DNA of 64,000 nt from Aquisediminimonas sp031376385 (GTDB lineage: Bacteria > Pseudomonadota > Alphaproteobacteria > Sphingomonadales > Sphingomonadaceae): NCBI GenBank assembly GCA_031376385.1, contig JANMDQ010000023.1:62001-126000 (forward strand). The letters run 5' to 3'. Both the position numbers and the translations under genes were made by a program. Shown here piece by piece: positions 26,205 to 34,848 of this stretch. The notes under the pieces are model-generated. The model did not search any database. It was not told the DNA's origin and saw nothing but the letters and a program-made list of their open reading frames with translations. The first letter of the stretch is position 1. Each line of letters starts with the position of its first letter.

Positions 26205-27440
26205 ATGCGCAAATCATTATTCTTTGGCAGCATCGCTGCAACAGCCCTCATGTCCACCACGGCCATGGCTCAGTCCAATTGTGAACGCCACCGTTCGGGC
26301 CGCGTTGTCGGCACCGTCGTCGGCGCAGGTGTTGGCGGCGTATTGGGCAATGTCATCGCTGGCAAAGGCGATAAGACCCTTGGCACCATCATCGGCGCAG
26401 TTGGCGGCGGCGTGATCGGCAATCAGGTCGCAAAGCCATCAGGCGACTGCAAGCGCGCTTACGGCTATTATGACAAAGACAATCGCTGGCATGCCACAGG
26501 TATCGATGCCCGCGACGCGAGCGGATATTATGACCGTGACGACAATTGGGTAGAAGGCCAGCCCGCAGGCGGAAGCTACGGCAATGATGGCTATTATGTG
26601 CCCGCCAATGCTGATGGATATTATAATCGCAACGATGTGTGGGTGGCCCGTGCCACGACTGTTTCACGCCGCGATGACGCTTACGGCTATTATGATAACC
26701 AAGGCATGTGGCATGCATCAAATGCTCAGCGCGGCCGCGCGACGGGCTATTACGATCGCAACAATCAGTGGGTCGAAGGCACGCCAAATGGCCATTATAA
26801 TAAGCAAGGCCGTTGGGTTCCTCACAACGGGAGCGGCCAAGACACGGGCTCTTATGATCGCCAAGGGCGCTGGATCCCTGCCTCATCCGGCGGATATTAT
26901 GATAATGATGGCCAATGGGTCGCAGGCGTTGCCAGCGGCTATTACAACAGCCGTGGTCGTTGGGTCGCGGGGCAGACAACAGGTCGCTATGATGCGAATG
27001 GTCGCTGGATCCCCGGCGCACAGGCGGGCCAACGCGATGCCAATGGACGCTGGATCGTGGATGCGCAGCCCGGATATTATAACAGCAATGGCCGTTGGAT
27101 TCCGGGGCAAACCACAGGCTATTATGACAACCGAGGTCGCTGGATCACAACTGGCGTCGGAACGGATGTGGGTGCCCAAGGCCCGATCCCCCGCGAGGTC
27201 CGCGCACGCCTCACTTGGATGGATCAATACATCCGGTCGGCCAGCAACCAAGGCACGCTGAGCCGAGTTGAAACCAACCGATCGCTTCGTGAACTCAGCT
27301 CCATCAAGACCAGCGAACGATCAATGCCCCGTGACCGGCGCGGTGAACTATCCGTGCGTAATGAGGCCGCCCTTCAAGTTCGGCTGGATCGCCTGAGTGA
27401 TCGGCTGCGGATCACAGGCGAAGTGTCGCAGATGAATTGA
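26205..27440 (+). CDS. exported glycine-zipper protein with GYYD/GRW tandem repeats
   Basis: 411 residues. Signal peptide to about residue 23; two glycine zippers (GTVVGAGVGGVLG, GTIIGAVGGGVIG) at about 34-72; then 13 or more repeats from residue 86 to about 325, each based on GYYDxxGRW followed by about six variable residues. The first repeats are irregular; the later ones settle to 15 residues. The C-terminal 80 residues are charged and helical. The repeat pattern resembles aromatic surface-binding or amyloid-like repeats. ATG with AGGAG upstream; the L,D-transpeptidase gene overlaps its stop. Function unknown, envelope location likely. Confidence 0.8.
   Translation: MRKSLFFGSIAATALMSTTAMAQSNCERHRSGRVVGTVVGAGVGGVLGNVIAGKGDKTLGTIIGAVGGGVIGNQVAKPSGDCKRAYGYYDKDNRWHATGIDARDASGYYDRDDNWVEGQPAGGSYGNDGYYVPANADGYYNRNDVWVARATTVSRRDDAYGYYDNQGMWHASNAQRGRATGYYDRNNQWVEGTPNGHYNKQGRWVPHNGSGQDTGSYDRQGRWIPASSGGYYDNDGQWVAGVASGYYNSRGRWVAGQTTGRYDANGRWIPGAQAGQRDANGRWIVDAQPGYYNSNGRWIPGQTTGYYDNRGRWITTGVGTDVGAQGPIPREVRARLTWMDQYIRSASNQGTLSRVETNRSLRELSSIKTSERSMPRDRRGELSVRNEAALQVRLDRLSDRLRITGEVSQMN
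26463..27165 (+). repeat. tandem coding repeats (GYYDxxGRW units)
   Basis: DNA encoding the repeat array of the preceding protein. Later units have a 45-bp period with recurring TATTATGA/TATTATAA and GGTCGTTGG/GGTCGCTGG sequence, so the array could change length by slipped pairing or recombination. Confidence 0.85.
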
Positions 27441-28474
27441 TCTTGCCTGATTACATCACAGCATTGGCAGGAGAGCGAACACGAAGAAGTTCGCTCTCCT
27501 TGCTTGCCTGCGCGGGCCTCGCCTGTTTCTTTGGGGCGAAATCAGTCGCTGGACAAGCGCCACCCCTTGTCGAAAACGGCGCTATCGAAGGGTTGAAGCC
27601 CGGCGAGTTTTTGTGGTCGCCGGAAATCGCGCCGACAGGGCCAGTCACGATCATCATCAGCCTGTCGATCCAGCGTGCTTTTGTTTATCGCAACGGGGTT
27701 CCCATTGGGGTTTCCACCATTTCCTCTGGCAAGCCAGGGCATGAGACGCCGACCGGCGTTTTCACGATCCTTCAAAAGCGCGTGAAGCATAAATCCAACC
27801 GTTATTCGAATGCGCCGATGCCCTATATGGAACGGCTGACGTGGGACGGGATCGCGATTCATGCGGGAAAATTGCCTGGATTTCCCGCATCGCACGGCTG
27901 CATTCGCCTGCCTTATGCTTTTGCCGCGCTGGTCTATGGTGCCACTAAGCTGGGATTGACCGTTGTCATTACAGATGACCCGTTGATCCCCGAGATTGCA
28001 CCAGCCCCAGAAATTTTGAACGTCGCAGACGAAGGCCGGTCAGAGCCAACCCAAAATTATCAATGGGTTCCGCAGAGGTCACCGACCGGGCCCTTGTCGA
28101 TCATTGTCAGCGGACGCGATAAGCGGCTGGTGGTGATCAGGAACGGCATTGAGATCGGGTCAACCCGGTTGCGTATAGACGGCACGGTCACGGCGACGAT
28201 GGCGTTTAATTTGCGTGCTGTTGATGACCGTGGCTATCACTGGTTGCGCCTGCCCCTGCCCGGGCAAGATGCAACTGCTGCACCTGAGCTCAGTTCGTCC
28301 GAACGCGCGCGCGTTCATATGCCTGAACCCTTTCGCAAGCTGATTGCAGCAGCATTAGAACCCGGAACAACGCTGCTCGTTACTAGGGAGTCGCTGCAAA
28401 GCGGCGGCACTGGCAAAAGGCTGACGGTTATTGATGCAGAGCAGAAGATTGTGCCGCCGGCAACGGATAAATGA
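27437..28474 (+). CDS. L,D-transpeptidase (YkuD family), exported
   Basis: 345 residues. The apparent TTG start overlaps the stop of the repeat-protein gene; a later start is possible. An N-terminal hydrophobic segment after RTRRSS indicates export. The YkuD domain (about 70-190) has GHETPTGVFTI and the catalytic HGCIRLP. A second, weaker YkuD-like region (about 215-290, PLSIIVSGRDKRLVVIRNG) lacks the Cys. It links peptidoglycan stems or anchors proteins to the wall. Coupling to the GYYD-repeat gene raises the possibility that the repeat protein is a substrate. Confidence 0.85.
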   Translation: MILPDYITALAGERTRRSSLSLLACAGLACFFGAKSVAGQAPPLVENGAIEGLKPGEFLWSPEIAPTGPVTIIISLSIQRAFVYRNGVPIGVSTISSGKPGHETPTGVFTILQKRVKHKSNRYSNAPMPYMERLTWDGIAIHAGKLPGFPASHGCIRLPYAFAALVYGATKLGLTVVITDDPLIPEIAPAPEILNVADEGRSEPTQNYQWVPQRSPTGPLSIIVSGRDKRLVVIRNGIEIGSTRLRIDGTVTATMAFNLRAVDDRGYHWLRLPLPGQDATAAPELSSSERARVHMPEPFRKLIAAALEPGTTLLVTRESLQSGGTGKRLTVIDAEQKIVPPATDK

Positions 28475-30110
28475 GCGTGACGGTTGTGCCAGAACCGTCA
28501 CCTTTCACAATTTCCATCTTCCCGCCGAGCTGATGCGCAAAAGCAGTCATCAACTGATGCCCCATGGAGCGGGCCTCATCACCACTGTCATAACCGACTC
28601 CGTCATCACGCACAGCCAAGCAGGCTTCATTGTCAGTCACACTATATGTGATTTTCGCCGAGCCTAGAGCGTCCGCTGGAAAGGCATGACGATAGACATT
28701 GGTGATCGCCTCCACTGCGAATAAGCTCAGCGGTACTGCGCTGTCAACGGGCACCAAGTGAGGCTGAACAACGCAAATCAAGTCGATATTGGATTGGTGC
28801 CGGTGCAGCGCGCGAAGCTGAATAGTCAGTTGGTCTAGCAGCACGGCTATATCGACTTCACCGTGGGCGCTTTCGTTGGCATCCTCATAAAGCAGACGGT
28901 GGATCTGGGCGAGGGCACCGATCCGCGCTCTGGTTTGATCAAGGGCCTCTTTGGCCGCAGGGTCTTCTATCCGCCGCGATTGCAAATTCAGCAAGCTGCT
29001 CACAATTTGAAGATTATTCTTCACACGGTGGTGAATATCCAGCGTAAGAACGGTTTTTGCCGCCAGCGCTGCCTGAAGGTCAGTATCACGCGCCTCAATT
29101 GACTGCGCCATGGTGTGAAGGTCATGGCAGAGCGCGCCTAACTCTCTCGGCGCCCGTTCACAGCGTTGCGGGTCACCGGTGTAATCACCCCGTGCAAATT
29201 GTGATGCCAGATCACGCAGTGAGTCTAACCAGCGAATGACAAGCCTGTTGGTCCCCACCCAAAGCGCGAACGAGGCGAGCAAGATCGCGATGATTGGAAG
29301 AATGAGATCGATGCGCGCTTGCATCAGCGCCGTCGCCATCATCTCCTTCTTCGGTTCAGCATAGATGATGTAGAGCGACTTGTCATAAAGCGGCGCTGCT
29401 GAATACATCCATTCTGTGCCGTCGCTTGCAACGCCTTCTTGGATTTGCCCTCTTGCCCCTTGGGTGTTGAATTTCGGCAAAGTTGTTGGACCGTTGATCA
29501 ATATGATTTGACCAGCTGCGTCTGTCACAGCGGTAATGGCGTCATTATCTTTCGTCGCGTTGTCGAGAGAGGTTTGCAACCAGGCGACGTTGATGGCGAC
29601 GGTAATGGCACCATCATTGCGGCCTTGCGCGTCTACAATTGGCAGCATTCCAATCAGCACACGGCGTTTCGTAATGGGGCCCATGATGGGTGCACTGATA
29701 GTGAACGCCTTTTCTGCCATCCCGCGCTGCCACCATCTTTCTTGCGCGAAAGAAAGCGGGGCCTTGAACGGCAGAACAGAGCATTTGGCTATCCCTTGCG
29801 CATCCGAGCGCGCAAAATTATTGAGCGCTGGATTGCCAAGCATCCCTGACTTCAGGCCTTCGCGGCACCCCGGCCCCATCGACCGCACCTCTTCATTATC
29901 GCTGAGCGTTGTTAGCGTGTGTTTGGCAACGATAAATGTGTCCCGCTCCTCGCCCGCAGTTGCTAAGGCACTGGTGACAAGGCGATTGGCAATGAGGGTG
30001 CGTGAATAGTCAAGCGAGTCCAAGGCCTGAACCACGCTCAGCGTGCCGATAGGCAGCAGCGCCGCTACCACCACAAGGATTAGCCCTGTTCTTACCGTTA
30101 TGGGTCTCAA
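28428..30110 (-). CDS. HWE/HisKA_2 sensor histidine kinase beside ecfG (PhyK-like)
   Basis: 560 residues. TM1 near the N-terminus (GLILVVVAALLPIGTLSVV), a periplasmic Cache-like sensor (about 35-280), TM2 (IDLILPIIAILLASFALWVG), a HAMP-like linker, then HisKA_2 with the phospho-His in LDIHHRVKNNLQIVSSLL and an HATPase (VEAITNVYRHAF, VRDDGVGYD). Such kinases phosphorylate PhyR. The gene follows ecfG by 19 bp, so it likely belongs to nepR-ecfG-phyK. Its 3' end overlaps the convergent L,D-transpeptidase gene by 47 bp. Confidence 0.88.
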   Translation of the reverse strand: MRPITVRTGLILVVVAALLPIGTLSVVQALDSLDYSRTLIANRLVTSALATAGEERDTFIVAKHTLTTLSDNEEVRSMGPGCREGLKSGMLGNPALNNFARSDAQGIAKCSVLPFKAPLSFAQERWWQRGMAEKAFTISAPIMGPITKRRVLIGMLPIVDAQGRNDGAITVAINVAWLQTSLDNATKDNDAITAVTDAAGQIILINGPTTLPKFNTQGARGQIQEGVASDGTEWMYSAAPLYDKSLYIIYAEPKKEMMATALMQARIDLILPIIAILLASFALWVGTNRLVIRWLDSLRDLASQFARGDYTGDPQRCERAPRELGALCHDLHTMAQSIEARDTDLQAALAAKTVLTLDIHHRVKNNLQIVSSLLNLQSRRIEDPAAKEALDQTRARIGALAQIHRLLYEDANESAHGEVDIAVLLDQLTIQLRALHRHQSNIDLICVVQPHLVPVDSAVPLSLFAVEAITNVYRHAFPADALGSAKITYSVTDNEACLAVRDDGVGYDSGDEARSMGHQLMTAFAHQLGGKMEIVKGDGSGTTVTLIYPLPAAQSSALHQ

Positions 30111-30129
30111 ATTGTTCTACTCACTCACG

Positions 30130-30684
30130 TCATTCGGCTGCAATTGATATCCGGTCTTGGGCCACCTCATCCGCAGGGCCATCAATCAGCTCTGCCAATG
30201 CTTTGCGCCCCCGCGCCAATCGGCTTTTCACTGTGCCCATCGCGCAGCCAATGATTTCAGCCGCTTCTTCATAGGATAATCCGTTGGCTCCGATCAGCAG
30301 CAAGACCTCGCGCTGTTCTGCTGGTAGTTTTTGTAAGGCCTTGGAGACATCGGCGAGATGGATCGCATGTTGCTGCGCCGGGGCTTCAACTAAAACCCGC
30401 TCTGCAACTTCAGGGTCCCAGCTCGTCATCCGGCTATTTTTGCGGATCGTTGTGTAGAATTGATTGCGCAGGATCATGAACATCCAAGCGCGAAAATTGG
30501 TGCCGGGCGTGAAACTGTTCCGCGCAGCCCATCCACGCATCATCGCGTCTTGCGCCAAATCATCTGCCATTTCTCGCCCGCCACAAAGACCGCGGGCAAA
30601 CGAGCGTAGCGAAGGGATAAGCGCCAGCAACTCATCACGGAAAATTTGATCGGCCTCTGCCGATGAAGGCAACCCTTCACTCAT
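30130..30684 (-). CDS. ecfG: EcfG-type general stress response sigma factor
   Basis: 184 residues. Region 2 (LIPSLRSFARGLCGGREMA and DDLAQDAMMRGW) and region 4 (LPAEQREVLLLIGANGLSYEEAAEIIG, GTVKSRLARGR) are both present. It directs RNA polymerase to GGAAC-N16-CGTT promoters when freed from NepR. The start overlaps nepR as ATGA, the usual coupling of sigma and anti-sigma. A kinase gene follows. Many sites matching its expected promoter lie in this window. Confidence 0.95.
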   Translation of the reverse strand: MSEGLPSSAEADQIFRDELLALIPSLRSFARGLCGGREMADDLAQDAMMRGWAARNSFTPGTNFRAWMFMILRNQFYTTIRKNSRMTSWDPEVAERVLVEAPAQQHAIHLADVSKALQKLPAEQREVLLLIGANGLSYEEAAEIIGCAMGTVKSRLARGRKALAELIDGPADEVAQDRISIAAE

Positions 30685-30875
30685 TGGACTGAATTGGTTG
30701 TTGTCTTGGATGCCTTGATCTTGGCATCAATATCGTCGAGAATGCGCAAGAAATCCTCAGGCAACGGCTCATTTTCCACGGCTTGATGTAATTGCTTCAG
30801 CGCCGCCGCGACGGGGTCAAAGGCGGGTTCGGCTGCCTGCATATTAGGTCCTTTCGGGCGGTTCTTTTCGGCCAT
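30681..30875 (-). CDS. nepR: anti-sigma factor NepR
   Basis: 64 residues. LKQLHQAVENEPLPEDFLRI and LDDIDAKIKA are the NepR signature helices. It holds EcfG inactive and is itself captured by phosphorylated PhyR. It lies directly between ecfG (4-bp overlap) and the divergent phyR. No clear EcfG-type promoter was found on the minus strand ahead of it, so it may use another promoter. Confidence 0.93.
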   Translation of the reverse strand: MAEKNRPKGPNMQAAEPAFDPVAAALKQLHQAVENEPLPEDFLRILDDIDAKIKASKTTTNSVQ

Positions 30876-30942
30876 TCTGTCTTGCTCCAGCGGCTTGGTA
30901 CGAAAGGGTAACTAGCCAATTTGAAAAAAGTTGCATCCGCGC

Positions 30943-30967
30943 GGAACAAAAAACCGCGCGCCCGGTT
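30943..30967 (+). promoter_or_regulatory. EcfG-type stress promoter for phyR
   Basis: GGAAC (30943-30947), 16-bp spacer, GGTT (30964-30967), 27 bp before the phyR ATG at 30994. It implies positive feedback on phyR. Confidence 0.75.
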
Positions 30968-30993
30968 TTATCTGTTCTTGGCAAGGAGTGAAC

Positions 30994-31770
30994 ATGTCAA
31001 TCAAATCTGTTTTGGGGCCTGAACTCCCCTATTTACGCCGGTACGCGCGCGCCTTGACAGGATCACAAAGTCTGGGTGATGCCGCTGTGCGCGAAGTGTT
31101 GGAAACTCTGTTGCTGGCACCTGAGGAATTTGACAGTGCTGCATCTCCGCGCATGGAGCTTTACCGCGTGTTCCACAAAATGTGGCAAGGGATGGCCAGT
31201 GTCGGCCGCGATGCAGGACTCGTCGCCAGTCTATCGGTCCACAGCCGCCAATCCCTTCTTCTGACGGCCATCGAAGGGTTCAGCATCAGCGAAGCCGCTG
31301 CGATTTTGGACAGCAGTGTCGGGGCTGTCACTTCAGAGATTACAGCTGCGCGTCAGTTGATCACAGATAGCCTGCGCGCGAACGTCATGATCATCGAAGA
31401 CGAATTGATCATTGCCCTGCATATCCAATCGATCGTTGAAGATTTGGGCCACAGCGTCACAGGCGTTGCCCGCACCCGGTCAGAGGCTGTCGATCTTGCC
31501 GCACGCACGCATCCCGAATTGGTGTTGGCAGACATTAGTCTGGCCGACGGATCAAGCGGGATTGACGCGGTCAAGGATATCTTGGCGGTTATGGATGTGC
31601 CGGTTATCTTTATCACGGCCTTCCCCGAACGCTTGCTCACCGGCGAACGGCCAGAACCGACCTATTTGATCACCAAGCCTTTTGAGCCCGAGACGGTGAT
31701 AGCCACAATCGGCCAAGCACTATTCGTTCACCGTGAAAATCACGCCACAAGCTCTGTCGCGGCTGAGTAG
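30994..31770 (+). CDS. phyR: anti-anti-sigma response regulator PhyR
   Basis: 258 residues from the ATG at 30994 with AAGGAG upstream; the longer frame from 30931 crosses the promoter. The N-terminal half is sigma-like (LPYLRRYARALTGSQSLGDA, FSISEAAAILDSSVGAV) and the C-terminal half is a receiver with Asp in LVLADISLADG, Thr in IFITAF and Lys in ITKPFEPE. When phosphorylated it mimics a sigma factor and binds NepR. It is divergent from nepR-ecfG and followed 3 bp later by a small gene. Confidence 0.95.
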   Translation: MSIKSVLGPELPYLRRYARALTGSQSLGDAAVREVLETLLLAPEEFDSAASPRMELYRVFHKMWQGMASVGRDAGLVASLSVHSRQSLLLTAIEGFSISEAAAILDSSVGAVTSEITAARQLITDSLRANVMIIEDELIIALHIQSIVEDLGHSVTGVARTRSEAVDLAARTHPELVLADISLADGSSGIDAVKDILAVMDVPVIFITAFPERLLTGERPEPTYLITKPFEPETVIATIGQALFVHRENHATSSVAAE

Positions 31771-31773
31771 AAT

Positions 31774-32034
31774 ATGGCCAGCACCATATCCAACCCGCGT
31801 CGCACCTATGAAACGCCTGCTGCTTTGATCGCCGACACTGCACTTTCAAATGCAGAAAAAGCGGCGCTGCTCACCGAATGGAGTTCTGAACTGGATTCGC
31901 GCCTGAACGCGGAGTCAGAAGGCATGGGAGCATCTGACCCGCTCAGCGCAAAGCGAGAGGCGGGGCTGGCTGAAGAGGCGAAGGCAGTCACAAGCGCGCT
32001 GACGGACATTACCGCAGCACCAAAATCAATCTGA
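31774..32034 (+). CDS. small protein of unknown function downstream of phyR
   Basis: 86 residues, Ala/Glu/Ser-rich and mostly helical: SNPRRTYETPAALIADTALS, then LSNAEKAALLTEWSSELDSR. There is no signal or membrane segment. It begins 3 bp after the phyR stop and so shares its transcript and likely its stress control. I do not recognise a family; a helical stress protein or an accessory to PhyR is possible. Confidence 0.72.
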   Translation: MASTISNPRRTYETPAALIADTALSNAEKAALLTEWSSELDSRLNAESEGMGASDPLSAKREAGLAEEAKAVTSALTDITAAPKSI

Positions 32035-32048
32035 CGGCCGACCGAGCG

Positions 32049-32073
32049 GGAACAAATTCCGCCTATCCACGTT
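32049..32073 (+). promoter_or_regulatory. EcfG-type stress promoter for the PRC-barrel gene
   Basis: GGAAC (32049-32053), 16-bp spacer, CGTT (32070-32073), perfect consensus, 32 bp before the ATG at 32106. Confidence 0.78.
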
Positions 32074-32105
32074 CTCCCTTGCATAGTCACTCAAGGAGAC
32101 GCGTC

Positions 32106-32471
32106 ATGGCCGATCACGAACCGGATTATGTTGAAACTTCATCACTCATTGCCTCCGACATGGTCGAAGGCACGTCCGTCTATAACAAGGACGGCGAAAA
32201 GATGGGGAAGATCCTGAATTTCATGGTCAACAAACATAGCGGCCAGGTCGAATATGCAGTCATGTCTTTCGGCGGCTTTTTGGGCATGGGGGAGGATCAT
32301 TACCCCCTGCCTTGGAAAAAACTGAATTATGTTGTCGCGCAGCACGGCTTTGTTGTCGATTTGACCAAAGATAAGCTTAGCAAAGCGCCCAAACATGATC
32401 GCGGCGATGAACCCGTTTACGACACGGCCTACGGCATGATGGTCAATGACTACTATGGCATGGGCCGATAA
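32106..32471 (+). CDS. PRC-barrel domain protein
   Basis: 121 residues from the ATG at 32106 (AAGGAGA upstream). About 10-85 form a PRC barrel: LIASDMVEGTSVYNKDGEKMG, then YAVMSFGGFLGMGEDHYPLPW. The C-terminus is Asp/Tyr-rich. PRC barrels bind RNA or proteins, or stabilise photosynthetic or ribosomal complexes; single-domain ones like this are common stress genes in alphaproteobacteria. It is a single-gene unit with its own EcfG-type promoter and terminator. Confidence 0.87.
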   Translation: MADHEPDYVETSSLIASDMVEGTSVYNKDGEKMGKILNFMVNKHSGQVEYAVMSFGGFLGMGEDHYPLPWKKLNYVVAQHGFVVDLTKDKLSKAPKHDRGDEPVYDTAYGMMVNDYYGMGR

Positions 32472-32509
32472 AGTTTACAGTTAACTGGCGCAACTCTCCC
32501 GGCGCCAGC

Positions 32510-32551
32510 GCGCCTCGGTCATCCCCCCCGGGCCGAGGCGCACCCCTTTTT
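32510..32551 (+). terminator. rho-independent terminator after the PRC-barrel gene
   Basis: GCGCCTCGG (32510-32518), 14-nt loop, CCGAGGCGC (32533-32541), then ACCCC and TTTTT. Confidence 0.78.
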
Positions 32552-32568
32552 GCTAGAGGCAACAGCCC

Positions 32569-34839
32569 GTGTATGAAGTTCTTGATCGCACCTTGTTTGA
32601 AGATGACAGCGTATCGGCGCTGAACGGATGGACAGCACCGCGCGCTGCGACGCGGCTGGCACTGATCGGCGGATTTACACCCCGACGCTGCGGAATTGCG
32701 ACATTTACCGCTGATATTCATGCGTCTCTCATGACCGCTTCGCCTGATCTGGCGATTGACGTTTACGCAATGACGCCTGAACCGGGCCACACCGCGTTTG
32801 ACCCCGCTGTCACGGCGACAATTTCAGAAAATGATACTGCCAGCTACTCCAGCGCTGCGCATGCGATCAGCGAAAGTGGCGCTGATGTCGTATGGCTTCA
32901 GCATGAATTTGGTCTATTTGGCGGGTTGGCTGGCGATATGATATTGGGCCTAATCGACCAAATCGCAGCGCCGCTGATCATCACATTGCACACGGTTCTG
33001 CCGCATCCCAATGGAGATCAAAGGCGGGTGATGCAGCGGCTAATCGCGCGCGCATCCAAACTTGTTGTGATGTCGCAGCGATCCTGTGAGTTGCTGATCT
33101 CTGTTTACGGCGCAGACAAAGACCAAGTCATATTGATCGAACACGGCGTGCCTGATCGTCCCTTTGGCCGGTCAGAGGAGTATAAAGCAAAGTTTGGCTT
33201 CACCGGCCACGACATCCTGATGACCTTTGGACTCCTCTCCCCGGGCAAAGGGATTGAAGGCGTCATTTTGGCGCTGCCCGCGATTGTGGAGGATCATCCA
33301 AACGCGCTTTATTGCATCGTCGGTGCCACTCATCCCAACCTCCTTGCGCGTGAGGGCGAAGGATATCGCGAAGGCCTGAAAGCACTTGCGGTCTCCCTTG
33401 GGGTCGACACGCATATCCGCTGGATTGACGAATTTCTGGATACAGAAGACCTGCTCGATTTGATCGAAGCCGCAGATATTTATGTGACGCCTTATCCCGG
33501 TGCTGGGCAATCGACGTCCGGCACATTGTCTTATGCTGTTGCGCTGGGCAAGGCAGTTGTTTCCACCCCTTATGTCCATGCAACTGAATTGTTGGCAGAT
33601 GATCACGGGATCATCATTCCATTCAATGACAGTGCCGCAATTGCGACCGAAATCGGCGCGTTGCTGGACGATCCAATTCGACTGTTGGCGCTCCAAAAGC
33701 GTGCCTACAGCCGGGGGCGTGCCATGATTTGGCCCGCATTTGCAGCGCGCTGTCTCGGCCTGATCTCAGCGACCCAGATCAGACCTAAGGCAGCGCCTGC
33801 ATTTGTAGCAGTCGGGATCAGCGGCCTTTTGCGTATCTGCGACAATACTGGCATCCTTCAGCATAGCATCCATAGCGTGCCAGACCGGGCGCATGGTTAC
33901 TGTGTGGACGACAATGCGCGCGCACTGATGCTGATGAACCGGCTGGGCGCAGCGGCAGAGCCCCACCGCAGCCGGCTGGCGACAACCTTTGCCGCGTTCG
34001 TGCAAAGCGCATGGAATGCGGATGCGGGGGAGTTTCGCAATTTCATGGGCTACGGTCGCAACTGGCTGGAGGATGTCGGGTCTGAGGATAGCTGCGGACG
34101 AACGATCTGGGCCCTTGGTGCGACAGCACTTGAGGGACAGACGCCGGGTTTACAGCATTGGGCACGGGATTTATTTGATCAAACGGCTGCGTCTGCCCTC
34201 GACTTCGGTTCCCCGCGCGCAGTGGCCTTTGCCATGCTGGGCGCAGACTATCGGCTGACAGTGTCACCAGACGACGCGACTGCCCTGCAAGTTTTGGAAA
34301 AAGGCGCGGGCACTCTCCTGTCCCTTTTTGCCCAAACCCGTCGGCCCGACTGGGCGTGGTTTGAAAGCATGCTGGCCTATGATAATGCGCGCGTGCCAGA
34401 GGCTATGATCAGGGCTGGCATCCGCCTGGCGCGCGCTGATGTGACGGAGTGCGGCATAGAAACGCTGCGCTGGATCAATGATCAGCAGATTGCGCCAGCA
34501 GGTCATTTTCGCCCGATTGGATCTGACAGTTTTGGTGCGCAGTATGAAACTCCGCGCCCATTTGATCAGCAGCCAGTGGAGATTTGGGCCGCAATTGATG
34601 CTTATGCTGCGGCCTATGATGTCACTGGCGACGCGATTTGGGTCCATCATGCCAATCGCGCCTATGACTGGTTTTCTGGAGCCAATGATCGCGGCGTGGT
34701 TGTGGCGGATCCCATCACAGGAACATGCCGAGATGGAATTAACCCACGCGGCTTAAACCTGAATGAAGGTGCTGAGTCAGTGCTGGCCTATCAACTGGCG
34801 ACCTGTTCGTTTATGAGTCTGCTGACAAAATCAAGATAG
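32569..34839 (+). CDS. GT4-family glycosyltransferase with C-terminal helical toroid-like domain
   Basis: 756 residues, GTG start with AGAGG upstream. About 28-400 form a GT-B glycosyltransferase: GGFTPRRCGIATFT, VVWLQHEFGLFGG, FGLLSPGKGIEGVI, YVTPYPGAGQSTSGTLSYAV, then the nucleotide-binding Glu region. About 410-756 form a helical domain (GYCVDDNARALMLMNRLG, EDSCGRTIWALG, NPRGLNLNEGAES) resembling alpha/alpha toroid hydrolase or mannosyl-enzyme folds. It probably builds an oligosaccharide. It lies 9 bp ahead of the second GH130 gene, so the two may make and break the same glycan. Confidence 0.83.
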   Translation: MYEVLDRTLFEDDSVSALNGWTAPRAATRLALIGGFTPRRCGIATFTADIHASLMTASPDLAIDVYAMTPEPGHTAFDPAVTATISENDTASYSSAAHAISESGADVVWLQHEFGLFGGLAGDMILGLIDQIAAPLIITLHTVLPHPNGDQRRVMQRLIARASKLVVMSQRSCELLISVYGADKDQVILIEHGVPDRPFGRSEEYKAKFGFTGHDILMTFGLLSPGKGIEGVILALPAIVEDHPNALYCIVGATHPNLLAREGEGYREGLKALAVSLGVDTHIRWIDEFLDTEDLLDLIEAADIYVTPYPGAGQSTSGTLSYAVALGKAVVSTPYVHATELLADDHGIIIPFNDSAAIATEIGALLDDPIRLLALQKRAYSRGRAMIWPAFAARCLGLISATQIRPKAAPAFVAVGISGLLRICDNTGILQHSIHSVPDRAHGYCVDDNARALMLMNRLGAAAEPHRSRLATTFAAFVQSAWNADAGEFRNFMGYGRNWLEDVGSEDSCGRTIWALGATALEGQTPGLQHWARDLFDQTAASALDFGSPRAVAFAMLGADYRLTVSPDDATALQVLEKGAGTLLSLFAQTRRPDWAWFESMLAYDNARVPEAMIRAGIRLARADVTECGIETLRWINDQQIAPAGHFRPIGSDSFGAQYETPRPFDQQPVEIWAAIDAYAAAYDVTGDAIWVHHANRAYDWFSGANDRGVVVADPITGTCRDGINPRGLNLNEGAESVLAYQLATCSFMSLLTKSR

Positions 34840-34848
34840 GGCGCATCG

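Noticed and set aside
26389..27021. 210-residue minus-strand frame across the GYYD repeats
   Set aside because: Produced by the periodic repeat DNA; His/Arg/Ser-rich antisense reading with no family.
26463..27165. Possible CRISPR array
   Set aside because: Units are in frame, degenerate and encode GYYDxxGRW; there are no constant repeats with unique spacers and no cas genes.
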